Shown here: piece by piece, positions 25,056 to 33,946 of the stretch
Numbering within the stretch: the stretch's first letter is position 1
Layout: every line of letters starts with the position of its first letter
Assembly (NCBI GenBank): GCA_035635575.1
Contig: DASQAV010000002.1
Span: forward strand, 6,170 to 70,169
Length of the DNA stretch: 64,000 nucleotides
Source: WS-7 sp035635575
GTDB lineage: Bacteria; Eisenbacteria; RBG-16-71-46; SZUA-252
Direction: 5' to 3'
Program-made: the position numbers and the translations under genes
Notes under the pieces: model-generated
What the model was told of the DNA's origin: nothing
The model's input: the letters and a program-made list of their open reading frames with translations, nothing else
Database searches by the model: none

Positions 25056-27494
25056 CTACTCCTCCTCGCCCTCGTCCTTCTCCTCGACCTTGGCGACGTC
25101 GATCAGCTGGTCGCCCGCTTCCAGGTTGATGAGCCGGACGCCCTGGGTATTCCGGCCGATCTCGGAGATTTCCGAGACCTTGGTGCGGATCACGATCCCG
25201 CCTCGGGTGATGAGCATCACCTGGTCGTTGGATACGACTTCGAGGGCCGCGACCACGCGCCCATTCCGCTCGGTGGCCTGGATCGAGATGATCCCCTTCC
25301 CGCCGCGTCCGGTGATCCGGTACTCGGAGATGGGAGAGCGCTTGCCGTATCCGTTCTCGGTGGCGACCAGGAGCGAGGCCTCGCGCTTCACCGCGATCAT
25401 GCCGACCACCGCGTCGTCCTCTTCCAGGGTCACGCCGCGAACGCCGTAGGCCGTGCGCCCCATGGGACGGACGTCCCCTTCGTTGAAGCGGATCGCCTTG
25501 CCGTTCCGCTTCTGCAAGATGATGTCCTGGGTCCCGTCGGTGAGGACCGCGTCGATGAGCGAGTCGTCACCGTCCACGCCGATCGCGACGATGCCGCCCC
25601 GGCGCGGATTGGAATAGGCGGAGAGCGGCGTCTTCTTCGCGGTGCCGTTCTTCGTGACCATCATGATGAAATGCGTGTCGTCGAATTCCTTCACGGGCAG
25701 CACGGACGCCACGCGCTCCTGCTGCGACATCTCGACCATGTTCACGATCGCCTTCCCCTTGGCGGTCCGGCCGCCCTGGGGCACCTCGTGCACCTTGAGC
25801 CAGTACACGCGACCGCGGTCCGTGAAGACGAGAATGTAGCTGTGGGTCGAGGCGATGAAGAGATGCTCGATGAAATCCTCTTCGCGCGTGCCCGCGCCCG
25901 TGACGCCGCGGCCGCCGCGCCGCTGGCTCCGGTACGTGGTGACCGGGAGCCGCTTGATGTAGCCCGCGTGGGAGATGGTGATGACCATGTCCTCTTCGGC
26001 GATCAGGTCCTCCGCCTCGAACTCTCCCGAGCCCGCGACGATCTCCGTGCGGCGATCGTCGCCGAAGCGCTCCCGCACCTGGACCAGCTCCTCCTTGATG
26101 ATCTGGAGCACCTTGGCCGGCGAGGCGAGGATCGCCTTGAGGCTCTCGATGAGCTGGATCACCTCGAGGTACTCGTCCTCCACCTTCTTCCGCTCGAGGC
26201 CGGTGAGCCGCGAGAGGCGCATCTCGAGGATCGCGCTCGCCTGGATCTCGCTCAGGCCGAAGCGGCTCATGAGCCCGGTGCGCGCGGATTCGGTGTCTGC
26301 GGCCGCGCGGATGAGCTTCACGATCTCGTCGATGTGGTCCAGGGCGATCTTCAGCCCTTCGAGGATGTGGGCGCGCTTCTCCGCCTCGGCCAGGTCGAAC
26401 TTGGTGCGCCGGACCACGACCTCCTGGCGGTGGCCGATGTAGTGCTGGATCATCTCCTTCAGCGTGAGCGTGAGCGGGCGGTTGCCGACGAGCGCCAGCA
26501 TGTTCGCGCCGAAGGTGGTCTGCATCTGGGTATGCTTGAAGAGCTGGTTCAGGACGACCTTGGGCTGCGCGTCGCGCTTCAGCTCGATCACGATTCGCAT
26601 CCCATCGCGGTCGGATTCGTCGCGGAGGTCGGAGATCCCGTCCAGCGGCCCGTCCTTCACGAGATCGGCGATCTTCTCGAGGAGCGCGGCCTTGCTCACC
26701 ATGTAGGGAATCTCGGTTACGATGATCGCCTGGCGGTCCTTCCGGATCTCCTCGACCTCGGTCTTCGAGCGAACGGTGATGTGCCCGCGCCCGGTGCGGT
26801 AGCAGTCCGTGATTCCCTGGCGCCCGTAGATGATTCCCCCCGTGGGGAAATCGGGGCCGGTCACGAGGCTTAGAAGCTCGTCCGCCTCGCACTGGGGGTT
26901 GTCGATGACGTGATGGATGGCGTCCACGATCTCGCGCAGGTTGTGGGGCGGGACGTTGGTGGCCATGCCGACCGCGATCCCGGCCGAGCCGTTCACGAGG
27001 AGGTTCGGAACCGCCGCGGGGAGCACGACCGGCTCCTCGCGCGACTCGTCGTAGTTCGGGCGCATGTCGACCGTGTCGCGCTCGATGTCGCGGAGCATCT
27101 CCTCCGCGAACTCGGTCAGCCGCGCCTCGGTGTAGCGCTCCGCCGCGGGGGCGTCGCCGTCCACCGAGCCGAAGTTCCCCTGACCGTCCACGAGCGGATA
27201 CCGCATCGAGAAGGTCTGCGCCATGCGCACCATCGTCTCGTAGACCGCCACGGTGCCATGCGGATGATAGTTTCCCGTCACGTCGCCGGTGATCTTCGCC
27301 GATTTCCGGAAGGGGCGGTCGTGGAGGAGATTCAGCTCCCGCATCGCCACGAGAACGCGGCGGTGCACGGGCTTCAACCCGTCACGGACGTCCGGCAGGG
27401 CGCGCGAGACGATGACCGACATCGAATAGTCGATGTAGGAGTTCCGCATCTCATCTTCGATGTAGATCGGAACTTCTCTATCGCGCGTTGCCAT
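25056..27494 (-). CDS. gyrA: DNA gyrase subunit A
   Basis: Cleavage/rejoining subunit of DNA gyrase; 812 residues. The catalytic Tyr121 lies in AAERYTEARL. The gyrase-specific GyrA box QRRGGRG (about residue 523) is present, so this is gyrase rather than topoisomerase IV. The quinolone pocket reads YHPHGTVAVYET: positions equivalent to E. coli Asp82, Ser83 and Asp87 are Thr, Val and Glu. The C-terminus is acidic (EKDEGEEE). It lies 50 bp downstream of gyrB and its stop abuts rex. Confidence 0.97.
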   Translation of the reverse strand: MATRDREVPIYIEDEMRNSYIDYSMSVIVSRALPDVRDGLKPVHRRVLVAMRELNLLHDRPFRKSAKITGDVTGNYHPHGTVAVYETMVRMAQTFSMRYPLVDGQGNFGSVDGDAPAAERYTEARLTEFAEEMLRDIERDTVDMRPNYDESREEPVVLPAAVPNLLVNGSAGIAVGMATNVPPHNLREIVDAIHHVIDNPQCEADELLSLVTGPDFPTGGIIYGRQGITDCYRTGRGHITVRSKTEVEEIRKDRQAIIVTEIPYMVSKAALLEKIADLVKDGPLDGISDLRDESDRDGMRIVIELKRDAQPKVVLNQLFKHTQMQTTFGANMLALVGNRPLTLTLKEMIQHYIGHRQEVVVRRTKFDLAEAEKRAHILEGLKIALDHIDEIVKLIRAAADTESARTGLMSRFGLSEIQASAILEMRLSRLTGLERKKVEDEYLEVIQLIESLKAILASPAKVLQIIKEELVQVRERFGDDRRTEIVAGSGEFEAEDLIAEEDMVITISHAGYIKRLPVTTYRSQRRGGRGVTGAGTREEDFIEHLFIASTHSYILVFTDRGRVYWLKVHEVPQGGRTAKGKAIVNMVEMSQQERVASVLPVKEFDDTHFIMMVTKNGTAKKTPLSAYSNPRRGGIVAIGVDGDDSLIDAVLTDGTQDIILQKRNGKAIRFNEGDVRPMGRTAYGVRGVTLEEDDAVVGMIAVKREASLLVATENGYGKRSPISEYRITGRGGKGIISIQATERNGRVVAALEVVSNDQVMLITRGGIVIRTKVSEISEIGRNTQGVRLINLEAGDQLIDVAKVEEKDEGEEE

Positions 27495-27544
27495 CGATCA
27501 AAGGCTCCTTGGTTGAGATCGCCGCCGCACGAGCGGCGTGAATG

Positions 27545-29491
27545 CTAGATATCCAGATTCCGGACGCTGTCCGCATACTCTTCGATGAACTTGCGCCGCG
27601 GCTCCACCTGATCTCCCATGAGCACGGTGAACATCCGCTCCGCTTCCGGCAGGTCCTCGAGCTTGACCCGCAGCATGGACCGCTGGGCGGGGTCCATGGT
27701 CGTGGCCCAGAGCTGGTCGGGATTCATCTCCCCCAGACCCTTGTAGCGCTGGAGCGTGATCCCCTTCTTCCCCCCGAGCTCCTCGAAGGCCTTGTCCCGC
27801 TCCGCGTCGTCGTAGGCGTAGCGAATCGTCTTCCCTTTCTGGACCCGGTAGAGGGGTGGCATGGCGATGTGGATGTAGCCCCGCTCGATCAGCGCCTTCA
27901 TGTGCCGGAAGAAGAACGTCAACAAGAGTGTCCGGATGTGGGCGCCGTCCACGTCCGCGTCGGTCATGATGATGATCCGGTGATAGCGCGCCTTGTCGGC
28001 GTCGAAGTCCTCGGCGATCCCGGTGCCGAGCGCGGTGATGAGCGTCCGGATTTCCTCGTTCGAGAGCATCTTGTCCAGGGAGGCCTTCTCCACGTTCAGG
28101 ATCTTCCCCTTGAGCGGGAGGATGGCCTGATTCTTCCGGTCGCGCCCCATCTTGGCCGAGCCGCCGGCCGAGTCCCCCTCGACGAGGTAGATCTCGCACA
28201 GCGCGGGATCGGTGAGCTGACAATCGGCCAGCTTCCCGGGAAGCGAGCCGGAGTCCAGGATGCTCTTCCGTCGCGCGAGATCGCGCGCCTTGCGGGCCGC
28301 CTCCCGCGCGCGGGCGGTCGCGATGCACTTCTCCACGATCTTCCGCGCGACCTGGGGATTCTCTTCGAAGTAGTTCCGGAGTCCCTCCCCTACGGCCGAC
28401 TCCACGACGCCCTTCGCTTCGGTGTTCCCGAGCTTCGCCTTGGTCTGCCCCTCGAACTGGGGATCGGGAAGCTTCACGCTCACGACGGCGGTCAGGCCCT
28501 CGCGAACGTCCTCGCCGCCCAGCGTGACCTCCTTGAGCGACTTCGTGAGCCCCTCGCGCTCCGCGTAATTGTTGATCGTGCGCGTCAGGGCCGCGCGGAA
28601 GCCGATGAGGTGCGTTCCGCCCTCGACCGTGTTGATGTTGTTCACGAAGGAGTAGACGTTCTCGACGTAGCCGTCGTTGTACTGGACGGCGAACTCGACC
28701 GTCACCCGATCCTTGTCCTTCGTGTGATAGATCGGGGACGGGTGCAGCACGGTCTTGTTCTCGTTCAGGTACTTCACGAAGTGGGAGATGCCTCCCTCGT
28801 ACTGGAAGTCGTGCTTCTTCCCCGTGCGCTCGTCGTGGAAGGTGATCCGGATTCCCTTGTTCAAGAACGCCAGCTCGCGGAGGCGCTGCGAGAGCGTGTC
28901 GAAGCTGTAGTCGACCGTCTCGAAGATCGTAGGGTCCGGCTTCCAGGTCACGGTCGTGCCGGTCTCCGTCGTCTCGCCCCGGACTTCCAGGTCCGCCTTG
29001 ACCTCGCCGCGCTCGTAGCGCTGGTGGTAGCGCTTCCCGCCACGGCGCACTTCGACCTCGAGCCACTCCGAGAGGGCGTTCACCACCGACACGCCGACGC
29101 CGTGGAGTCCGCCCGAGACCTTGTACGAGTTCTCGTCGAACTTGCCGCCGGCGTGGAGGGTGGTCATGACGACCTCGAGCGCCGGACGGTTCTGCGTCGG
29201 ATGGATGTCCACGGGAATGCCGCGGCCGTTGTCGATCACGGTGACGCTGGAGTCGGTGTGGATCGTGACGTTGACCTCGGTGCAGAATCCGGCCAGCGCC
29301 TCGTCGACCGAGTTGTCCACGACCTCGTAGACGAGATGGTGGAGTCCGCTCTGGCCCGTCGAGCCGATGTACATGGCAGGGCGCTTGCGGACACCCTCCA
29401 GGCCCTTGAGGACCTGGATGTTCCTCGCGTCGTAGGAGTGTCCCTCCGGGGCCGGCGTCAGCGTTGCCGCTTCCTCACGGGGTCCGTTCAC
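27545..29491 (-). CDS. gyrB: DNA gyrase subunit B
   Basis: ATPase subunit of gyrase, 648 residues. The GHKL ATPase domain shows YEVVDNSVDEALAG, the Mg-binding and lid motifs VIDNGRGIPVD and GGLHGVGVSVVNALS. The TOPRIM domain has EGDSAGGSAK and the DxD motif in DADVDGAHI, and the C-terminus holds the typical RYKGLGEMNPDQLW segment. The length is that of the short, Gram-positive-like GyrB without the 170-residue insertion of E. coli. The start overlaps the dciA stop (ATGA). Confidence 0.97.
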   Translation of the reverse strand: MNGPREEAATLTPAPEGHSYDARNIQVLKGLEGVRKRPAMYIGSTGQSGLHHLVYEVVDNSVDEALAGFCTEVNVTIHTDSSVTVIDNGRGIPVDIHPTQNRPALEVVMTTLHAGGKFDENSYKVSGGLHGVGVSVVNALSEWLEVEVRRGGKRYHQRYERGEVKADLEVRGETTETGTTVTWKPDPTIFETVDYSFDTLSQRLRELAFLNKGIRITFHDERTGKKHDFQYEGGISHFVKYLNENKTVLHPSPIYHTKDKDRVTVEFAVQYNDGYVENVYSFVNNINTVEGGTHLIGFRAALTRTINNYAEREGLTKSLKEVTLGGEDVREGLTAVVSVKLPDPQFEGQTKAKLGNTEAKGVVESAVGEGLRNYFEENPQVARKIVEKCIATARAREAARKARDLARRKSILDSGSLPGKLADCQLTDPALCEIYLVEGDSAGGSAKMGRDRKNQAILPLKGKILNVEKASLDKMLSNEEIRTLITALGTGIAEDFDADKARYHRIIIMTDADVDGAHIRTLLLTFFFRHMKALIERGYIHIAMPPLYRVQKGKTIRYAYDDAERDKAFEELGGKKGITLQRYKGLGEMNPDQLWATTMDPAQRSMLRVKLEDLPEAERMFTVLMGDQVEPRRKFIEEYADSVRNLDI

Positions 29492-29862
29492 CGCTTCCTT
29501 ACCTCCTTGGATCTCATGGGTACGAATCGTATGGCGCGAATCCGTTGTTCCGGCTGAAGCTCCCGGTTCATGCGTTCCAGGATGCCCTGACGCAACACGG
29601 CGAGGTGCCCCATCCAGGTAGCGCCTTGCACCTCGACCAGGAGCTCCCCGTCCCGCACGCCGACGCAGTTCGTCCGCGCGAGCGCCTCGGGTCCTCCCGT
29701 CTCCTTCCCCACCGCATCGGCCCAGCGCTCGGTCGCCTCGGCTGCGGCGAACCGCGTCTCGAGCTTGAGTAGCAGGAGCACGTTCTCGAGCACGGTCGCG
29801 ACCGGCTCGAACCCTTCCCGTTCCGCCGCTGCCTCGTGTCCCCTGCTCCCGGTGCGTCTCAC
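29488..29862 (-). CDS. dciA: DUF721 protein, DciA-like replicative helicase loader
   Basis: 124 residues from a GTG that overlaps the recF stop (GTGA). The C-terminal half has the DUF721 pattern: WADAVGKETGGPEALARTNC, a strand pair GELLVEVQGATWMGHLAVLR and the helix QGILERMNREL. In many bacteria lacking DnaC or DnaI, DciA helps load the replicative helicase. Its place between recF and gyrB is the classical one, and no dnaC-like gene is visible. A longer upstream reading frame is antisense shadow inside recF. Confidence 0.85.
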   Translation of the reverse strand: MRRTGSRGHEAAAEREGFEPVATVLENVLLLLKLETRFAAAEATERWADAVGKETGGPEALARTNCVGVRDGELLVEVQGATWMGHLAVLRQGILERMNRELQPEQRIRAIRFVPMRSKEVRKR

Positions 29863-30968
29863 GCGGCGCTCCCCAGCAGGGCTCCCTGCTCGATGGGAAT
29901 GCGCCGGAACCGCCCCGGCGTCTGCGTAAGCTGACGGCACGCCGTGACGAGCACCTGGCTCGACTCCGGCACCAGACCCAGAATCCGGCCGATCCAGCGC
30001 GGATCCAGCTCCGATTCCGGATCGTCGAGGAGAATCACCGGCGGATCGCTCCTCCGCTCCTCGAAGACCCGCGCCAGCGCGAGCCGAAGCAGGATCGAAT
30101 AGAGCCTCGAATATCCCCGCGAGGCCCCGTCCGTCAGCTCGTCCGCTCCGATCGTGCACCGGAGCCGCGCGCGATGCGGCCCGTGCATGGTCCAGCCCAT
30201 GCGGCGATCCAGGCGGCGTCCCCCGGAGAGGCGCTCCATCCGGACCTGCGCTTCCTCTTCATCGGAGAGATCCGAATCGCCGAATCCGTCCCGGTATTCG
30301 AGCCCGGGCCGAAGCTCCGGATCCACCTGCGCGGCCAGCTCCCACGCGCTCTGGCCGAGCTCGGCACAGAGATTCCTTCGCCTTCGGTCCAGGGACGTTC
30401 CCGCGCGCGCGAGAATCTCTTCCCACGCGGACCATTCGGCGGGATCGGTGCCCGGCCCCCGCCGTTCGGCGATGAGGATCTGGTTCCTCTGCCGCAGCGC
30501 CGCCGTGTAATCGCGGAGCGAGCCCAGATAGGCGGGCTCGAGCTGGCAGAGCGCCAGATCCAGAAAGCGCCGGCGCGAGGCGGGGCCGCCGTTGAGCACC
30601 GCGACGTCCTCGACCGAGAAGTGCACCGTGCAGAACCGGCCCAGGAGATCGCTCATGCGCGTGAGCGGCGCTCCGTCCACGAGCACTTCCTTGGGACCGG
30701 AGCCTCCCCGAGCGACGATCTCGCGCACGACGCCAAGCCCGTCGCGCGTCACGCCGCGCACCTCGAACGACGAGGCATCCCGCCGCAAGAGCGCAGGATC
30801 ACGCGAGCCGCGGAACGACTTGCCGATCGAGAGCAGCACGATCGCCTCGATCAGGTTCGTTTTTCCCGATCCGTTCTCGCCCACGACCAACGCAGAGTCG
30901 CCGCGCAGGTCGAACCTGGCTTCCTTGTGGTTCCGGAATTCGCGAAGCTCAATGGACTGAAGGCGCAC
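29859..30968 (-). CDS. recF: DNA replication and repair protein RecF
   Basis: 369 residues. SMC-like ATPase that loads RecA at gapped DNA with RecO/RecR. Walker A is GENGSGKTNLIEA (about residues 33-45), the signature motif is in the segment DGASRGYSRLYSILLRLAL, and Walker B is VILLDDPESELD. It follows dnaN by 10 bases and overlaps dciA, giving the conserved dnaN-recF order. Confidence 0.95.
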   Translation of the reverse strand: MRLQSIELREFRNHKEARFDLRGDSALVVGENGSGKTNLIEAIVLLSIGKSFRGSRDPALLRRDASSFEVRGVTRDGLGVVREIVARGGSGPKEVLVDGAPLTRMSDLLGRFCTVHFSVEDVAVLNGGPASRRRFLDLALCQLEPAYLGSLRDYTAALRQRNQILIAERRGPGTDPAEWSAWEEILARAGTSLDRRRRNLCAELGQSAWELAAQVDPELRPGLEYRDGFGDSDLSDEEEAQVRMERLSGGRRLDRRMGWTMHGPHRARLRCTIGADELTDGASRGYSRLYSILLRLALARVFEERRSDPPVILLDDPESELDPRWIGRILGLVPESSQVLVTACRQLTQTPGRFRRIPIEQGALLGSAA

Positions 30969-30978
30969 GCGTTCCGGG

Positions 30979-32112
30979 TCAGCTCGCCAGGCGAAGGGGC
31001 ATCACGAGACAGAGAAGATCCTCTTTCGAGGCGCTCCCCTTGTCCGTTTGCGCGGTGGGCGCGATGAGTCCGGCCGTCACCGGCGTGTTGAGACGAATGT
31101 CGACTTCTTCGCTGTCGATCGTACGAAGAATGTCGAGCAGGTAGGCCGCGTTGTACCCGATGTCGAGGTCGTCCGAGCCGTACTGCGCGTCGAGCTCCTC
31201 GGTCGCGTCTCCCTGGTCGGGCGTCTGAACCATCAGGGTGAGGCGATTGGGGCGCAGCGAGAGTTTCACCTGGCGCGTGAGGCTGTCGGAGAACACTGAA
31301 ACGCGCTCCAGCGCCTGGGCCAGATCTTCCCGTTTCACCCTTAGATGCTTGTTGTTCTGCTTGGGAAGCACCTGTTCGTAGTTCGGAAACGGCCCTTCGA
31401 TCAACTTCGTCGTGAGCGTGGTGTCGCCGATCGTGAAGCGGGCGTGATTCTTTGAAATTCCAATGCTCACGGGCCCCGCGGCCAGGGCCAGCAGCCGCTG
31501 CAGCTGATTCAAGGCCTTGAGGGGCACGATGACGTCCCCCTTGGGTGGCGTGGGAATCCCTCCCGTGGGCGTACACGATGCCTTGGAGAGCCGGTGCCCA
31601 TCCGTCGCCACCACGCGCAGCTCCCCGTCACGCACCTGGAACAACGCGCCGTTCAGGGCCGGCCGCGTCTCATCCGTCGAGACCGAATAGATCGTGCGGC
31701 GGATCAGACGCTCGAGCAGATCCGGCTCGAGCGAGATCTCGGAATCCGCTTCCACCTTGGGAAGCGCCGGAAATTCCTCCGGACGGATGCAGAGAAACTT
31801 GTAGCGGCCGCTTTTGCTCCCCACGTTCAGCGTGAGGTCCTTCGCTTCGATCTTGAGCTCCTCTTTTGGAAGCTTTCGCACGAGCTCGAAGAGCTTCTTT
31901 GCGGGGACGGTCAGCGTTCCTGAATCTTTGACGTTCGCGCGTGCCTTCGTCGCGATCGCGAGGTCCAGATCGGTCGCCCGCATCTCCACCTTGTCCTCGG
32001 AAGCCTCTAGGAAAATGTTCGAGAGGACGGGTAGTGTCGTTCGGCTTGGAACCGCGCTCGAAACCACCTGCAAAGCGTCGAGAAATTCGCTCTGCGCAAT
32101 CGAGAACTTCAT
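30979..32112 (-). CDS. dnaN: DNA polymerase III beta subunit (sliding clamp)
   Basis: Ring-shaped processivity clamp, 377 residues from the ATG at 32112 (MKFSIAQSEFLDALQ), the usual start of DnaN, with AGGAAG 6 bases upstream. The in-frame codon at 32136 would add eight residues. Three clamp domains are present, with typical segments TLPVLSNIFLEA, ATDGHRLSKA and the C-terminal LVMPLRLAS. A good sigma-70-like promoter lies about 100 bp upstream inside the origin region. Confidence 0.96.
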   Translation of the reverse strand: MKFSIAQSEFLDALQVVSSAVPSRTTLPVLSNIFLEASEDKVEMRATDLDLAIATKARANVKDSGTLTVPAKKLFELVRKLPKEELKIEAKDLTLNVGSKSGRYKFLCIRPEEFPALPKVEADSEISLEPDLLERLIRRTIYSVSTDETRPALNGALFQVRDGELRVVATDGHRLSKASCTPTGGIPTPPKGDVIVPLKALNQLQRLLALAAGPVSIGISKNHARFTIGDTTLTTKLIEGPFPNYEQVLPKQNNKHLRVKREDLAQALERVSVFSDSLTRQVKLSLRPNRLTLMVQTPDQGDATEELDAQYGSDDLDIGYNAAYLLDILRTIDSEEVDIRLNTPVTAGLIAPTAQTDKGSASKEDLLCLVMPLRLAS

Positions 32113-32213
32113 GGCCACTTCCTGTGCTGTGATCATCTCCGTTGATCCCCCGCTAATCTTTTGTCGGATTAGGGTTTGCAGGTGGCGTCGGGAAGGGTCT
32201 TTGCTCCTCGAAA

Positions 32214-32242
32214 AGTATAGTTTCGGAGGGTCTTTTTCACAA
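32214..32242 (-). promoter_or_regulatory. dnaN promoter (sigma-70-like)
   Basis: On the minus strand TTGTGA (32242-32237) is followed after exactly 17 bases by TATACT (32219-32214). The dnaN ATG is about 100 bases downstream. It lies in the AT-rich part of the origin, so replication initiation and dnaN transcription may interfere. Confidence 0.72.
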
Positions 32243-32336
32243 TAGAAAACCCCTTATTTTTGATGCTGTTTTGGGCTTCCTGTTCCGGGAGCTACGAAGA
32301 TCAGGTTCCATGAATAGAAGCAGTAGTACTAGGGGC

Positions 32337-32354
32337 TGTGGATTGTGTGGATTG
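32337..32354 (-). promoter_or_regulatory. Two abutting DnaA boxes
   Basis: TGTGGATTG at 32337-32345 and again at 32346-32354 with no gap. Each is CAATCCACA on the minus strand, 7 of 9 to TTATCCACA. The head-to-tail arrangement fits cooperative DnaA loading. Confidence 0.65.
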
Positions 32355-32433
32355 AGCACAGTGCAAACCTCCGAAGTAATTGTGCCACAGTAGATTAGAA
32401 AATCGTGTCGACGAGCCGAGCGCGGTGAAGCGT

Positions 32434-32442
32434 TGTGGACAA
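32434..32442 (-). promoter_or_regulatory. DnaA box (TTGTCCACA)
   Basis: TGTGGACAA on the plus strand, 8 of 9 to the consensus, within the origin cluster. Confidence 0.65.
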
Positions 32443-32460
32443 GCCCAAAGTTATGCCCGG

Positions 32461-32469
32461 TAATCCACA
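32461..32469 (+). promoter_or_regulatory. DnaA box (TAATCCACA)
   Basis: 8 of 9 to TTATCCACA, opposite orientation to the tandem boxes, 21 bp before the perfect box. Confidence 0.65.
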
Positions 32470-32489
32470 AAACGGACGAGCCCCCCGCG

Positions 32490-32498
32490 TTATCCACA
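32490..32498 (+). promoter_or_regulatory. Perfect DnaA box (TTATCCACA)
   Basis: Exact 9-mer consensus, about 66 bp from the dnaA stop codon. Same 9-mer as the pair upstream of dnaA. Confidence 0.85.
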
Positions 32499-32563
32499 CG
32501 GAACTCACCGTCTTTGAGTCGGTGAATCCCGGGGATCCGCGGGGGTCGCCCGTTTGATCTTCG

Positions 32564-33901
32564 TTACGTGCTGATGTTGGAGATGAGCTCTTCAACGACG
32601 AGTCGGAGCTCCTGGTCGGTGGACATGAGCGCTTCGATCTTGCTGCAGGCGTGGAGCACGGTGGAGTGATCGCGACCGCCGAATTTATTGCCGATGTCCG
32701 CGAGCGAAAGGTCGGTCGTGGCGCGCGCGATGTACATGCCGATCTGACGGGGGAAGGCGATCACGTCGGTGCGGCGCTTTCCGCGGAGCGATTCCTCGGA
32801 CACGTTGAAGTGCCTCGACACCAGGCGCTGGATGTCGGAGACGTCGACGCGCGCCATGTCCGGCTTGATCTGGTCGCGCAGCACCTCCTGGGCGAATTCC
32901 ACGGTCATCTTCTGATTCATGAGATCCGCAAAGGCGAGGAGCCTCGAGAGGGAGCCCTCGAGATCGCGGATGTTCGTCTTGATGCTGCTCGCGAGGAGAA
33001 GGCAGACCTCGTTCGGGATGGTCCGGTTCTGGAGCTCCGCCTTCTTCTTCACGATCGCGACCCGCGTCTCCAGATCCGGCGCCTTGAGATCCACGGACAT
33101 CCCCCAGCCGAATCGGGAGACGAGGCGCTCCTCGATTCCGGTCATCTGGTTCGGAGGAGCGTCGCTCGTGAGCACGATCTGCTTCCGGGAGTCGTGGAGC
33201 GAATTGAAGGTGTGGAAGAACTCCTCCTGCGTGCTCTCCTTGCCCGCGAGAAACTGCACGTCGTCGAGGAGGAGCACATCGACCGTGCGGTAGCGGCTCT
33301 TGAACTCGAGCGTCGTGGCGTGCTGGATGGCGTAGATCATCTCATTCATGAATTTCTCGGCGCTCACGAGGAAGATTCGAGCGCTGGGCCGGCTGGCGCG
33401 GACATGGTGCCCGATGGCGTGCATGAGGTGGGTCTTGCCCAGCCCCACGCCGCCGTAGATGAAGAGCGGGTTGTAGCACTCCCCGGGATCTTTCGCCACC
33501 GCCTGAGCCGTCGCGTGAGCCATTTGATTCCCGCTCCCCACGATGAAGGTCTCGAAGGTGTTGTTGGGGCTGAGGAGGCATTCGTTCCGGGAGGGAAGGG
33601 GTCCGCGGGGTCGCTCCTCGAACACCGGGGGCTCCGGCGTCCGCACCTGGAAGGCGAGAATCACCGGGTGGCCCGCCACGGCGGCGAGGGAGGACTCGAT
33701 GAGGCCCCGGTAATGGTGGTCGAGCCAATCCACGTAGAATTGGCTCGGAACCTCGAGCACCATCGCGGACCCGTCGAAGTCGAGCGGTCCGAGGGAGCGA
33801 AACCACGTTTCGAAGGTCTGACTCGAGATGTGAGTCTGGATCTTTTCGAGAGCGCCCTGCCACACGTCACCCGCCACCATGGACTCCGTCATCGTCGTCA
33901 T
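32564..33901 (-). CDS. dnaA: Chromosomal replication initiator protein DnaA
   Basis: 445 residues from the ATG at 33901 (MTTMTESMVAGDVWQGAL). A GTG at 33931 is in frame but would place its start against the DnaA boxes. Domain I (about 10-85) has the typical SQTFETWFRSL. The AAA+ domain III shows Walker A GGVGLGKTHLMHAIG (about 150) and Walker B DVLLLDDVQFLAGKE. Domain IV has the DnaA-box-binding signature DLSLADIGNKFGGRDHSTV. The short linker (domain II) is normal. DnaA boxes just upstream suggest autoregulation. Confidence 0.97.
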   Translation of the reverse strand: MTTMTESMVAGDVWQGALEKIQTHISSQTFETWFRSLGPLDFDGSAMVLEVPSQFYVDWLDHHYRGLIESSLAAVAGHPVILAFQVRTPEPPVFEERPRGPLPSRNECLLSPNNTFETFIVGSGNQMAHATAQAVAKDPGECYNPLFIYGGVGLGKTHLMHAIGHHVRASRPSARIFLVSAEKFMNEMIYAIQHATTLEFKSRYRTVDVLLLDDVQFLAGKESTQEEFFHTFNSLHDSRKQIVLTSDAPPNQMTGIEERLVSRFGWGMSVDLKAPDLETRVAIVKKKAELQNRTIPNEVCLLLASSIKTNIRDLEGSLSRLLAFADLMNQKMTVEFAQEVLRDQIKPDMARVDVSDIQRLVSRHFNVSEESLRGKRRTDVIAFPRQIGMYIARATTDLSLADIGNKFGGRDHSTVLHACSKIEALMSTDQELRLVVEELISNIST

Positions 33902-33934
33902 GTTGTCCCCATCCCCGCACAGGGTGTCCACCGC

Positions 33935-33943
33935 TTATCCACA
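33935..33943 (+). promoter_or_regulatory. Perfect DnaA box upstream of dnaA
   Basis: TTATCCACA, exact consensus, 34 bp upstream of the dnaA ATG. Confidence 0.82.
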
Positions 33944-33946
33944 TAC

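Larger units (their letters stand above)
32113..32563. other. Putative replication origin, dnaA-dnaN intergenic region (oriC)
   Basis: 451 bp, AT-rich compared with all neighbours. It contains a cluster of DnaA boxes at 32337-32498: two abutting TGTGGATTG, one TGTGGACAA, one TAATCCACA and one perfect TTATCCACA. An A/T-rich stretch (32200-32280) lies on the dnaN side and could unwind. Immediately next to the tandem boxes is TAGTACTAG (32323-32331 region) followed by GGGGC, which resembles the DnaA-trio plus GC spacer of a basal unwinding system. Location between dnaA and dnaN, with gene strands diverging around dnaA, supports origin function. Confidence 0.8.

Noticed and set aside
32220..32242. 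Possible Rex operator at the dnaN promoter (TTGTGAA)
   Set aside because: Only one half-site is present; the consensus TTGTGAA-N4-TTCACAA is not completed.
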